Program-made: the position numbers and the translations under genes
Notes under the pieces: model-generated
What the model saw: the letters and a program-made list of their open reading frames with translations, nothing else
Databases searched by the model: none
What the model was told of the DNA's origin: nothing
Assembly (NCBI GenBank): GCA_022578965.1
Contig: MU400561.1
Location: 124,001 to 188,000, forward strand
Reading direction: 5' to 3'
Source: Xylaria sp. FL1777
Taxonomy: Eukaryota; Ascomycota; Sordariomycetes; Xylariales; Xylariaceae
DNA length: 64,000 bases
Shown here: piece after piece, positions 49,761 to 60,540 of the stretch
How the letters are laid out: the number at the start of each line of letters is the position of its first letter
Position numbering within the stretch: the stretch's first letter is position 1

Positions 49761-52700
49761 TAGCGTTATAATTTATTTTATAGCTTTACTTTAGCCTTAA
49801 AGCACACATAATATATAAATAAATCTATTAAAGTAAATATATCTGCTATAAATAACGCACTATAGTTTTAGTATGCATGCTACACTTGCATGTATAATAT
49901 TTTAAAGTGCTTAAGTATTAAAGACCTAAAAATAAAAGCTAATGTTTTTTATTATTTATAGATTCTTTTATTAAATAGCTTAAATTCTAAAATTAGGTCT
50001 TTTTAAATAATCTATCTTAATATAAAAAAGTTAAAGCTTTTTAATATAATAGTGTTTCCTAGGTTACTTTAGTTATACTATAGTTAATTAGGGGGATTTT
50101 TTTTTAAGTAATAAACTAGTCTAGCTTAATATTATTAAAAGAAATAGTAATAAAGTAACCTTATAATATTTAATAAGCCTTTTTGTAAAAAAATATTATA
50201 AACAGCTTAAAGGCATATAATTTTATTTAGTTCTAAGTAAAATATATAAATCGATAATATATATTAAGCAGGTTTAATTTAGTAATATAACTAGGTCTTT
50301 ATTAAAGATTTAGTTTTTTAAATTTAAGCTTAGGCTAAAGTCCAAGTTTAAAGACTTTTCCGAGTTTAACTTAAATAATTTATTTTCTTATGTAATGCTA
50401 AGCTTAGAAAGCTTAAGCACTAAGGCCAGCTTATGCTTTTTAGCAAAAAACAAAACTAGACTTTTAACTTAAACTAAAGTTTTATTTGCAACTAAATCCT
50501 TAATAGTAAAAGTGCTACTGCAAATATTAAAAACTATTATTATATCTTATAGCTATAAAAAACCTAAAATAAAAAGTATTAAAGTTTTCTTACTTTTAAG
50601 CTATATAATAGCTTATATAAAGCGTGTAATAAAGTTTATAATAACTATAAAAACGGTAAATTTGCTTACTAGGTTAGTTTTTTCTGCTAAATTAAAAAAA
50701 AACAAGCAATCAAGTTTTAAATCGCATATTTTTAGTTATAGCAATTTTAGTTTGTTTATAAAGCTAAAATATATAATGTTTATATTGCTGCTTTAATTAG
50801 CTTAGCTTGCATTTTTACGCAAAACATGCTTAATTATAGTCCTATTTTTAGCATACTTAATAGTTAAAATAACCTAATATGTTTTAATAAGTTAAATAAT
50901 AGTTATAAAGTTTGCTTTTACGAAATTAAAATCCTTTATTTTAACATATTTCCTTATAGTATGCTTTATTTTATTAAACGTTCGAACGAATAAATGTTTT
51001 AAGTTATAATTAAAGTTAAAACTTAGCTAAAACAGATCTATAAAAAACACCTTTATTATAGCTTTCTTTAGGAGTTTTTTGTAGTTAAAAACGCTATAGC
51101 TTTTGCGTTCTTTAATTTTAGCAAAAGGTTTTAAAAGCTAATTTAAGTTTTTTAGCTTTTAAGGCTTTTTCTGTTTAGTAAACTCTTTTCTTTAATTATT
51201 TAAAAAAAAGCTTATTAGTATAGTAGTATTACTATTTTTTTTTTTTTGTTAGGCAGCTTACTTATAACATTAAACAGTAATAACTAAAGAATTAAGATTT
51301 AAGCCTTTAGCTTTTTACTTAGTTATATATTATTAAAAGCTTTAATTTTTTTTATAGTAATAAAGTTAAAAATAATAAAAACTTTATTATTATTATAGTT
51401 AAAAGCTTTGTTATTTAAAAAAAACTGCTTATAAAACAGTTAAGCTAATTTTAACTAAACTTTTAAGCTTAAATACTCTTAGTTTTAATATTTAGTAGCT
51501 AAAAATATTAAAGCTTTTAAGTAAGCTTGCTTTTATTATATAAGCTATGCAAGTTAAAAAGCATTACATTTTATTTGCACGTATTAATAACTTTTGTACT
51601 AAAAGCATGCTTTTTTTTTTTAAGCTAACGTTTTAGTACTATTAATTAGTAAGTACTTAAAGGTTTTTTTAGCTAGCAACTAAGCAAAAACTAGAAATTT
51701 TCTAAGTTAAAATAAAAGCTAAAGTTAAAGCTAAAGCTAATATAAAACTAAAAGGACTAACTAAAAGCGAACACCTTTATTAATGCTATTATTTAAACAA
51801 ACGTTTATATAATAGCTAAGCTGTTTATAGCTAAAGCATATTATATATTTTGCAATAAATAATTATATTATAACGGGATATTAATAAGCATTAGTTTGTA
51901 GTAAAAAGTAGTTATATTATATTATGCTTTAAAAAGCATGTTTAATATAGTTTGTTGTAACTTATAAGTAGTATTAAGCAACTGTTTTTTTAACTATAAA
52001 GCTTTTGTAATTTTGCAAAGCTTTATAAATAGCTTTAACTTTAACCTAATGTGCCTTTTTAGTTATAACTTTTTTTTTTTTATTAAGAACACGCTAAAAC
52101 TTTTAAATGGCTTTATAATATTGCTAAAAAGACTTAACATTTTAAGCTTAGTTTTTTAAAGCTTTTTATTAAAATTAAAAGTTTAATAATTTATTAATAA
52201 AGCAACTTACTACTATTTAAAGTAAAGTAGTTTTAGTTAAAATAAAAGCTTAAGCTTAAGTATTACTAGGTTTTTTAAGGTTGTTTTTTTCTTTAGCTTA
52301 ACAAAAAAAGTTCTAAATCCGGTTATAATACTAAGCTAGTAGTTTATTTTTAAGCTAAAAAATCTAGGTTAAATTTTTTATATTTATAGTAGTAATATTA
52401 ACTAGCTTAATAAAATAACAGTTTTTAAAAGCTTGTTTTAAGATTTTAAAGTTTTTTTGTTAGGCTGTTTTTATAAAGGCTGTTTTTATGATCTTTTGTA
52501 ACTTTTAGTCTAAGTTTAAAAAAATAGCTGCTTTTTTAATATAAAGCATATTAATAAAAAATATAGCTTTTAATAGCAAAATGTTATTTTTATAGTAACT
52601 AATATAATAGAACTACTAATAAAGTTAAGCTAATTATTAACTTACTAACTTATTACTACTAAACTAGCTACAAAAGCTAAAGTTTAAAACTTTATAATTT

Positions 52701-53564
52701 ATGTTAACAAATAAATAAAAATAAAAATAAGCTTTTATAATAAAAGCAGTAGCTAATAAAAAACTTAGCAAATTAGCTAATAAAGAATGTTTAAAAAACA
52801 AAAAGCGTTTAATTATTAAAATAAAAATCTGGTTTAATAGAGAACTAAATAATAAAGGCTGTTTAATTACTAAAATAAAAGTCTAAGCTATTGAAAAGCT
52901 TAACAAGCTAACTAACTATAAAAAGTCTAATAGTTTATTATAAGCTAGCAGTGTTATATCTTTTAGCAGTAATAAATTAAGAATTTTTTTAACTAATACT
53001 AAAAATAGCTTTAACTTAAAAAAGCTAACAATAAAGAGGTAATAAAAGGCTTTTTTTTTTAGTTACAAAGTGCTTAGTTATAAAAGTAATTCTAATGTTA
53101 TAAAGCAATAAATTAAACTAAATTACTATAGTTAAAAAATAAAGTGTAGCATTAACTTTAAGTAATTATTAATTATAATTAAGTAATAATTACTAACTAT
53201 AATAAAAAAAAGGTTAGCAAAACTAATAGACTTAGGACTTAGTAAGCTTAATAAAGTTAAAAAAAATATATTTTATAGTATATAAGTTAGATTTTGCAGC
53301 AATTCTAAAGAATAATAATTATACTAAGCTTGCAATGCTTACATACTAACATAAAACAACATAATAGCTTATAGCACTAAACTTATATTATTAGCTTTGC
53401 AGCAGCTAAAAAGAAATAAAAAGCTTTGCAGTAGCGTTTTAAGTAATAAAACAAAAAAGATATTAATTAATTTGCAGCTAATTAAAAAAAATAAATGTAA
53501 TAATTTTTTAATAAAACAGCTAAAATACATAAAGTAATTAATAGATTATTTCTAAATAAAAGCA
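49761..53564. other. likely gag region of element C, unreadable
   Basis: By position this should hold gag and protease of element C on the minus strand, up to repeat R3. No motif was recognised. The 94-codon plus-strand open frame at 50,512-50,796 has no family features and lies opposite the expected coding strand. Confidence 0.3.
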
Positions 53565-53800
53565 CTAAAAAACAAAGTTTTTAAAAAATCAAAGGTTGTA
53601 TTAAAGAAAGTTTAGTTTATATTATAAAACTACTTAAGTAAAAAAATATATAATTAACTAAATATTTACTTACTTATAATGTAAGCTAAGGCTTAATACT
53701 AAGTAAATAAGTATAACTGCTTAACTAAATACTTAAAATAAATCTTATACTATAGCTACTATACTATACTTACTAAGTATATATAAACGGCTATATATAG
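53565..53800 (+). repeat. direct repeat R3, copy 2 (possible LTR)
   Basis: Partner of 44,655-44,855. It has extra bases relative to copy 1, including around AAATATTTACTTACTTA. It runs into a short TA-rich 10-bp array at its right end. Confidence 0.5.
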
Positions 53801-53840
53801 CTATATATAGCTACTTATAGCTACTTATAGCTACTTATAA
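53789..53840 (+). repeat. TATAGCTAYT 10-bp array
   Basis: Around five units of TATAGCTACT or TATAGCTATA follow each other, spaced 10 bp. A local simple repeat at the edge of R3 copy 2. Confidence 0.8.
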
Positions 53841-55914
53841 TAGGTTTATGCTTTGTAGGTTATATAATAGCTATATTGCTAAGCAATTTTAGTAAGCTAA
53901 TTTACTAAATGCTTTTTTTTTTATAGCTACTTTGATTTTATTTTTATTTAACGTTAAGTATTAAAGAAAATATAACATAATATAAAATTACTAAAACAAA
54001 AAGCATTTATTGCTACATATATATTAATAATGCTTGTTTTATTTAAAGCTTACTACAATTAAATTTAAAGTTAATATATAAAAAAGCACTTAACTTAAGC
54101 CGAAATTATAAATATATTATATAGTATATACGGAATATATGCCACGCTTTAAACCTTTTAATGCTGCTTAGCAAACTAGGGCTTCATAAAAAACAAATAT
54201 TATTTTTGTTCAGCTAAAGCTAAAATTAAGCAATATTAAAATGCTAGATTTATAGTATTGCAAATAAAAAATTTTATTAAAACTAAGCACAAAGACTTAC
54301 ACCTTTTACTATAAAGTTTAAAAAAGCTTTTATTAAAATAAAGGAAAACTAAATATACGTTACTATATAACCTTGCTTTTATTCTAGTAATAAAATACTA
54401 GTTCTAAGAAAAAAACTTTTTTAACCAAAAGATTTATATAGTTTTACGCTTTATAGATATTCCCTTAATTAGCTTAGCAATATTAACTTGTTTTTGATTT
54501 AACTATAATATAAAACATTATATTTATAACAAAAAAAAAAAGAAAGAATTACGTAATACTATTAAGCGCTAAATTAACAAAAAAAAAAAGATTACGTCTA
54601 AAATGCTTAACATAAGCTAAAATACATTCTATTTGTATATTTAACAAAACATAATACTAGGTTTTAGCCATAATAAACTAAGGGCTATTTACTTTAGTTA
54701 ATGGCTTAACGCAGTTGCTTACTAAAAAAAGCTCTAGCTATTTTAATAAAAGAAATTTTCCGTGCTAAAAGTTAACTTTATGTAAAGTTTTAATAGGTAT
54801 TTTAAGCTTAAAAAATTTAGATTTAAAATTTATGCTTGCATAAATGCATACTTATGTTATATTATATTTTGCAATGTTAGCTAATTAATTAATATGCTAT
54901 TAATTATACTATAGAGTTATTTTTAAACAGTAAACTAACTTAGATTTTGCTTATAGTTTATACGTAGCAACTATAAATTTAAAACACTTTTATAAGCATT
55001 AGTACAACATTACTTCGCTAGTATTACTAAACTTACTATAATATTTTAATACTTAAATTTTAAGCAACTAACTATATATTCTTAAGGTTACTAACTTATA
55101 GATTTTTATATATAGGGCAGCAATAAAAGTAACCAAAAAATTAAGCAATAATAATAGCAAGTTTAAAATAAAGTTAATAACTGCTAAATCGTAAGTTTTT
55201 GTTTAACTATGCTTAATATCTTTATAATAAACTTAATTAATTAGCTAAAGCTTATGCTAATAAACTTATTATAACTAGGCTTTTTACTTATAACTAGCTA
55301 GCAAACCAAGTAGCTGTTTATGCTATATATGGCTTTATAATAAAAGAAAAGATCTATTAGTTTGTTTGCACTTAAAATGGCTATAAAATTAAGTTTTAGC
55401 TAAATAAAAGTTATATAATACATAAAAACGTTATCTAGCTATAGCTAAACCTAGAAAAAAAAGGTATTATTAATAATTAAGCTGTTTATATTAATGCTAA
55501 TTTCTAGCTTTATAATGCTGTTAATTAAATAAAAAAACCTCTTTTTTAGTTTAATTTTAAGAGTTTTTTAAGCTTTTTTATATAACATATTTATAACAAG
55601 TAATTAGCTTGCAATCTTTTATTAATAATACAAGTAAATAATAAGCACTTATATTTGCAATTTTATATTGCTTTATAGCAATATTTATTAAAGTACATTA
55701 AAAAAAAAAACCAACTATTATTAAAATATAATGTGTTACTTTAAAAAGGGTTAGTATAGTATTACTAAATGCTTAAAAACTAGCATTTTAATATTGCAGA
55801 TATAATGTTAAATAAACAGCTTTTTAATTAAAATAAATATAGTAAATATAATAACTTTCTTTTTGTAAACTTAAAACATAATAGCGTTAAAAGCAATAAT
55901 TAAATCAGTTAATT

Positions 55915-55968
55915 AACATATAATTATAACTAACTAGTTAGTTATTAAGTGTTATAATTAGTTAAATA
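55915..55968. repeat. imperfect inverted repeat around ACTAGT
   Basis: TAATTATAACTAACTAGTTA is followed by GTTATTAAGTGTTATAATTA, forming an imperfect stem centred near the ACTAGT at 55,940. It could be a MITE remnant or a chance AT-rich stem. Confidence 0.45.
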
Positions 55969-56510
55969 GCATAGCAGCTAATATATTAATATTATAAACA
56001 AAAATTCTAAGCTAAAAAAAAAAAAAAGAAAAAAAAAAAAAAGGTTAAAGGTTAAAGCAACATATATAAGCCTTGTTATAAGCGCTAATTCTTTAGCACT
56101 ATTGCAGGTAGTTTATGCGCTAATTATATTAGCCCATATATAAATTGTTATATTAAAAATTTACATATTTTGTATTTACGTTAATTATTAAGCAAAAACT
56201 AGCTATTGCTTTATAATAACCTATATTAACGCAAAAAAAGGTTATAAAAAACAATTATAGCAATAATTACTAAATTAATAACTAGTTATAGTTATAGTAT
56301 AGCCTCGGTTTTTTAAAGCTAAAGAATTAATATTAGAAAACAAACCTTAATTTAATATAGTAGTTGCTTTATAAATACCCGCAAATACTTTATACCTTTT
56401 TTTTACTATATTAAATCTAGCTATATTTAGCAAAGTTATAAAGTACTTAAAAGTATTTATTAAGGTTATTTATAAACTAACTAAAAAATAATAAGTATAT
56501 AGCCTAATTT

Positions 56511-56583
56511 ACTAATATTATTATAATATAGCGCACTTTTATTTATTAATACTACTATAATATAGCGCACTTTTTATTTACTA
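56511..56583 (+). repeat. 34-bp tandem duplication
   Basis: TATAATATAGCGCACTTTT occurs twice, GCGCAC starting at 56,531 and 56,565, with similar flanks. The conserved GCGCAC core stands out in such AT-rich DNA. Confidence 0.85.
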
Positions 56584-57299
56584 TTACTTACTACTTTTAA
56601 CCTTTAATAACAATTATAACACGTTAATTATACTAATAAATACCTTTAATTTAGTAAAGTTTACTGCTAAACTTTTATACTTAGGTATATTTACTAAATG
56701 CACCTTAATGCTATAAAGCAAGCTTAATTGTTATTTTTATTAGTATTTATAAAGTGTTTAAAACTATACTTATTTTATATAAGATATAAAATAGTAAAAA
56801 AACATCTAATAAACTTTTTTTAAATTAATTAAAATTTGTTTTTTAATATTAATTCTTTAGCTTTAAAAAACTAAAGCTATAACTTTAAACCTTAACCTTT
56901 TAAGGTTTATACTTTATAAGTTTTAAAATTATGTTAGCAGTTTAGTATTTAAGCTTATAAAAACTTTTTTTCTTTTTTTGCTAAAATTATATTTCTTTAA
57001 TTATTATTTTAACCTAGTTTTTTAACTATGCTACCTTTAGTTATATAATTTTATAAATATACATATAAAAGTATTTAATTGCTTAAGTATTTACTTATTT
57101 GTATTGCTTAAATGCTTAAATGCTTAAGTACTTTTGCTTATTTATTTACTTAGTAATACTAAATTAATAAAGATTTAACTTATTTTTAAATTTATTAGTT
57201 TTAAAAGCAATATTAGCAGTATATTATTTAAAGTAATAATGTTTACTGCTTAAACTAGCACTTGTTGCACTTTTTTTTTGTTTTAAGCTAACAATGCCT

Positions 57300-57420
57300 A
57301 TTTTTTGCCTTTGCTTTAAACTTGCAATACGTTGCTTTTATTTTAGATTTGCAATGCATTACTTTTGCTTTAAACTTATAATGCATTACTTCTGCTTTAG
57401 TTTTTTCTTTTGCTTAAAAC
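57300..57420 (-). repeat. 27-bp tandem repeat, about 4 copies
   Basis: Units beginning GCTTTAAACTT start at 57,313, 57,340, 57,367 and 57,394, spacing 27 bp, with a truncated fifth near 57,412. On the minus strand the unit would encode a 9-residue repeat such as KAEVMHYKF. A coding origin is possible because the period is a multiple of three, but no flanking protein was recognised. Confidence 0.85.
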
Positions 57421-59149
57421 TTACAATATTTTTCCTTTATAGTTTTTAATTTATTTTTAACGTTGCACTAACTTTTAATATACATAAATTATAAACAATC
57501 TTAATTTGTATAGCTAGTAAGGTTTTATAATTATGCAGTTTTTTTTAAATTAAAAAGTAAAAAATTATAATAAAACTACTAGCTAAACTATAAAAGTTAA
57601 TGCTTTACTTAAACCTTTATTAAATATAAGCAACAAAGTATTAAAAACAAAGCATTAGTAGCTATTTAAGCAAAGCTATAAATAGTTTAACATAATTTTT
57701 TTATTTTTTTATAAAAAACGATTTAAAGTAAACATTAATTAATATATTGCTAATAATAATACAGCAGATTTTAAGATCTAATATAAGCAATCTATATAAC
57801 TAAAAAAAAGTTGCATAAACGCTAAACAATATATTAGCAATTATAATATAGTAAATCTTTAATTTTATTTTTTGCTTAATTGTTTTTAAACTTAGCACTG
57901 TTAGTATATATAGCTTAAAAAAAGTAACGCATATACTAATTAATACGCTTTTTATAACAATATAAAAAATCTTTAGTTTTGCTTATTATTTAATTAGTCC
58001 AAAGCTTAGCATAAATAACATATATAAGCAAAAAGTAATATAAACATTAAGCAACTATTATTATTATATAATACCTTTAGTAGCAGTTTTAGCATTAGTA
58101 TTAGCACTAGTAAAATATTACTTAGTTTATTTAAACTTCTTAGGCCTATTAGCAAAAAATAAACTATAGTTATTAAAAACAATGCTTTAGTTAACTTTTT
58201 TTATACTAACTGCTTTAAAAAAATATAGGCTAAAGCCTGTAATATTATTATAAAAATATAAGTTAAATATTTATAGCTGCTAGTATTTATTTCGTTAAAC
58301 TAGCAAACAAAAATACTTTTTTAGTAGCTATAAGGTGTTAAATTTAGCAAACTATTAAAACTACAACAAAAAAGCAAATGTTTGTTATATACTAAAATAT
58401 TATGTTAAGCTTAATAATATATTTATTTTTAGCTTAAATTTAAGTATTTATTGCTATACTTTATTTAGTTAGCATTTTGTAACTGTATTAATCTTTTAAT
58501 TAACAAAATATAAACATTTTAATTATTAAGCTAAATAAACTTGCTTAAAAAGCAATTTTAAAGCGCAAACATATTAATATAACTAATACTTAATACTTAA
58601 ACTAAATAATAAACATAGCACGTTTTTAACATTGTTATAAGTGTAGCAAACTAAATAAACATTTTATTTATTTAATTACTAATATACTTTTATATTTTTG
58701 CTAATAATACTTAAAAAGCAATATAATGTTTATTATACTTCCTTTAAACATTAGTAATAAAAATAATATAAAAAACTTAATTATTAATATATAAGTATAG
58801 CATAAAGCTTTTATTAAAACTACGATTAATAGCACAAATAATATAAGCTTTGCGCTATGCTTTTAACTTAAAGAAAAAAAAAAGCAAGTAGTAGACATTT
58901 ATAAAAGTAATATGGACATTTTAGCGCTAATTAGGTTAAAAAATAAAGATTTTAACCTTAAAAATTATACTTTAAGTTAAAGTAAAAAAACTAAAGCAGA
59001 TTTTAATGTTTAATAGCTAATATTTATACAATTTGCTTATAATTTTATATTATTTTCTTACTTTATAAAACTAAATATAATTTTTATTTATTAATATTAA
59101 TTGTTTTTTAACTAGGTGTTTAAACATTTATTTTTAAAGGTTTAATAAC
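57421..59149. other. degraded DNA, expected integrase region of element D
   Basis: The integrase of the gypsy element at 59.1-60.5 kb should lie here on the minus strand. Several frames read partly (for example LLAKIxKYISN near 58,700) but no HHCC or DDE motif could be fixed. Confidence 0.3.
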
Positions 59150-59159
59150 GCTACTAAAT

Positions 59160-59500
59160 CAGTGTTCTGTTTTACTATTAAATAAATAGCATTTAATAAC
59201 TTTAATAGCTAATTTTTTAAAACGTTTAATTTGCTTGTTTTATATACAATTTTTACGCAATAGTATTAAGTCTAAAAAACGTTTTATTTCTGCTAGTTGT
59301 TTTGCTTTTGTTTTTAGCGTTATTAAGGACTTATAATTAGTTCAAACAATAATTTTTTTGCTTTTAACTTAGTGCTACTAATGCTGCAGTATTAACATAA
59401 TAGCTAACAATTTTCTTTTTTGCATTATATAGCAAAATTAAGTTAGTTTTAACTTTTTTAAAAAGTATACTACTAGTATAAAAAAAGCTGCTATAATACA
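59160..59500 (-). pseudogene. element D RNase H, inactivated
   Basis: The frame reads CYIMQKRKLLAIML (family NYxIxxKELLAIV) at about 59,440-59,400, VKSKKIIVxTNYKSL near 59,360-59,335 (family KIxVxTDHKxL) and TKAKQLAEIKRFLDLI near 59,320-59,270 (family LNxRQARWxxFLxxF). The Asp of TDHK has become Asn and the His Tyr. This is the same codon frame as the RT connection region upstream. Confidence 0.88.
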
Positions 59501-59539
59501 ACTTAAAACTAAGAATTAACTTTAGTTATTCTAAATATA

Positions 59540-59830
59540 ATAATATATTATAGCTATTAAAGTTTATGCTTTTTATTTAGGCTTGCACTAAGCATAATAG
59601 TTATTTTTAAGTTTATATGCAATTAGTTTAAGCTTTTTAGTTTTTAGGGTCCTTTAGTATGTTTTAGATTTATAAAAGCTAAATATTTTTACTTCTAAAT
59701 ACATAAAACAGTTTTAATAAATCTTAGTTTAACATAGTATAGTTTTAATATATTATTAAACTACTTATTTAAGTAAGTATAGCATAAAGCGTTTAGTAGG
59801 TTTACTACATGTAATAATAGCTTTAATGTA
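59540..59830 (-). repeat. dispersed repeat R1, copy 3 (inverted, in element D)
   Basis: The minus strand here matches the plus strand at 3,243-3,600 and 5,042-5,400. On the plus strand of this copy the shared blocks are AAAGTTTATGCTTTTTAT, TTTTTAAGTTTATATGCAATTAGTTTAAGCTTTTTAG (reading across small gaps) and GTATAGTTTTAATATATTATTAAACTAC. It lies between RT and RNase H of element D, where the family spacing leaves little room for it, so it may be an insertion. Confidence 0.6.
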
Positions 59831-59932
59831 ATGTACACTAAAGTTATTAAAAGCTTAAACTGCTAGTATAATAATAATAGCTTTATAGATTTTTTGCTAT
59901 ATATTTTGCACTTTTACAATTAATTTTAGTTT

Positions 59933-60520
59933 TTAGTTTTTTAAACTACTTATTAATGCAATTAAAAGCCTAGCAATTAGCAAGTAATTTTTAACAAAGT
60001 GCTTAAAATAGCTTACGGCCTTTATAAATGCCTTTATTTTTATTGTGTTTTTAGGCATAGGTTTATTTTGTACTGCTATTACTTTAGCTAAGTCTGCTTT
60101 TATACCATTGCAAGAAATGCAAAAACCTAAAAAAATACTAGACTTTACAAAAAGTAATATTTTTAATAAGTTAATTATTATGCTATATTTAACCAATTGT
60201 AAAAATAACAAATAATAGCGCTTATATAACTGTTTTTTTTTATTAACTACTTTAAATAGAAATATTATTAAGTAAATTAGCTAGCTAATCGGAAATAAGC
60301 TTTATTATTTCTTGTATTAACGCTTAAAACTTTGCTAAAGCGTTACAAAGTTTTAAAAGCATTTATTATTTACTTATATATCTTAAGATTAAATTAAATT
60401 AGATTTTTTTAACGTTAAGTATAAAGTTATTTAGCTACTTTGCATATTTTCTTAAAGGTATTAAACCTAGCAAGCTTTATTTATAATGTAATAAAATATA
60501 TTAATATAGTTAATAAAAAT
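59933..60520 (-). pseudogene. element D reverse transcriptase, inactivated
   Basis: First frame: KLCNALAKFQALIQEII near 60,370 (family MPFGLCNAPATFQxLM) and ANLLNNISI at 60,281-60,255, where the family has YLDDI; the catalytic Asp pair is Asn-Asn (60,269-60,264). After a frameshift the open stretch 60,211-59,933 reads KYSIIINLLKILLFVKSSIF, then FLGFCISCNGIKADLAKVIA, then KNTIKIKAFIKAVSYFKHFV and NYLLIARLLIAL. The family has FLGFxISxxGIxxDPxKVxA, VRxFLGxxxYxRRFI and xIAxPLxxL. This is a close match to the RT thumb and connection region. Confidence 0.93.
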
Positions 60521-60540
60521 ATTTTTAAAAATAAATATAA

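Larger units (their letters stand above)
53841..57290. other. degraded AT-rich DNA, no recognisable gene
   Basis: No protein was recognised. It contains a long A/G run at about 56,010-56,045, an imperfect hairpin at 55,915-55,968 and a 34-bp duplication at 56,511-56,583, listed separately. Confidence 0.35.
59150..60540 (-). mobile_element. Ty3/gypsy retrotransposon D, mutated pol
   Basis: RT and RNase H in gypsy order on the minus strand. RT starts in one frame (to about 60,240) and then continues in another, implying a one-base indel; RNase H is in the second frame. The residues differ from both elements A and C, so this is a third lineage. The RT to RNase H distance is about 520 bp, against roughly 290 bp expected, and the excess coincides with repeat R1. 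LTRs were not found. Confidence 0.85.

Noticed and set aside
50512..50796. 94-codon plus-strand open frame
   Set aside because: No family features, and it lies opposite the expected coding strand of element C.
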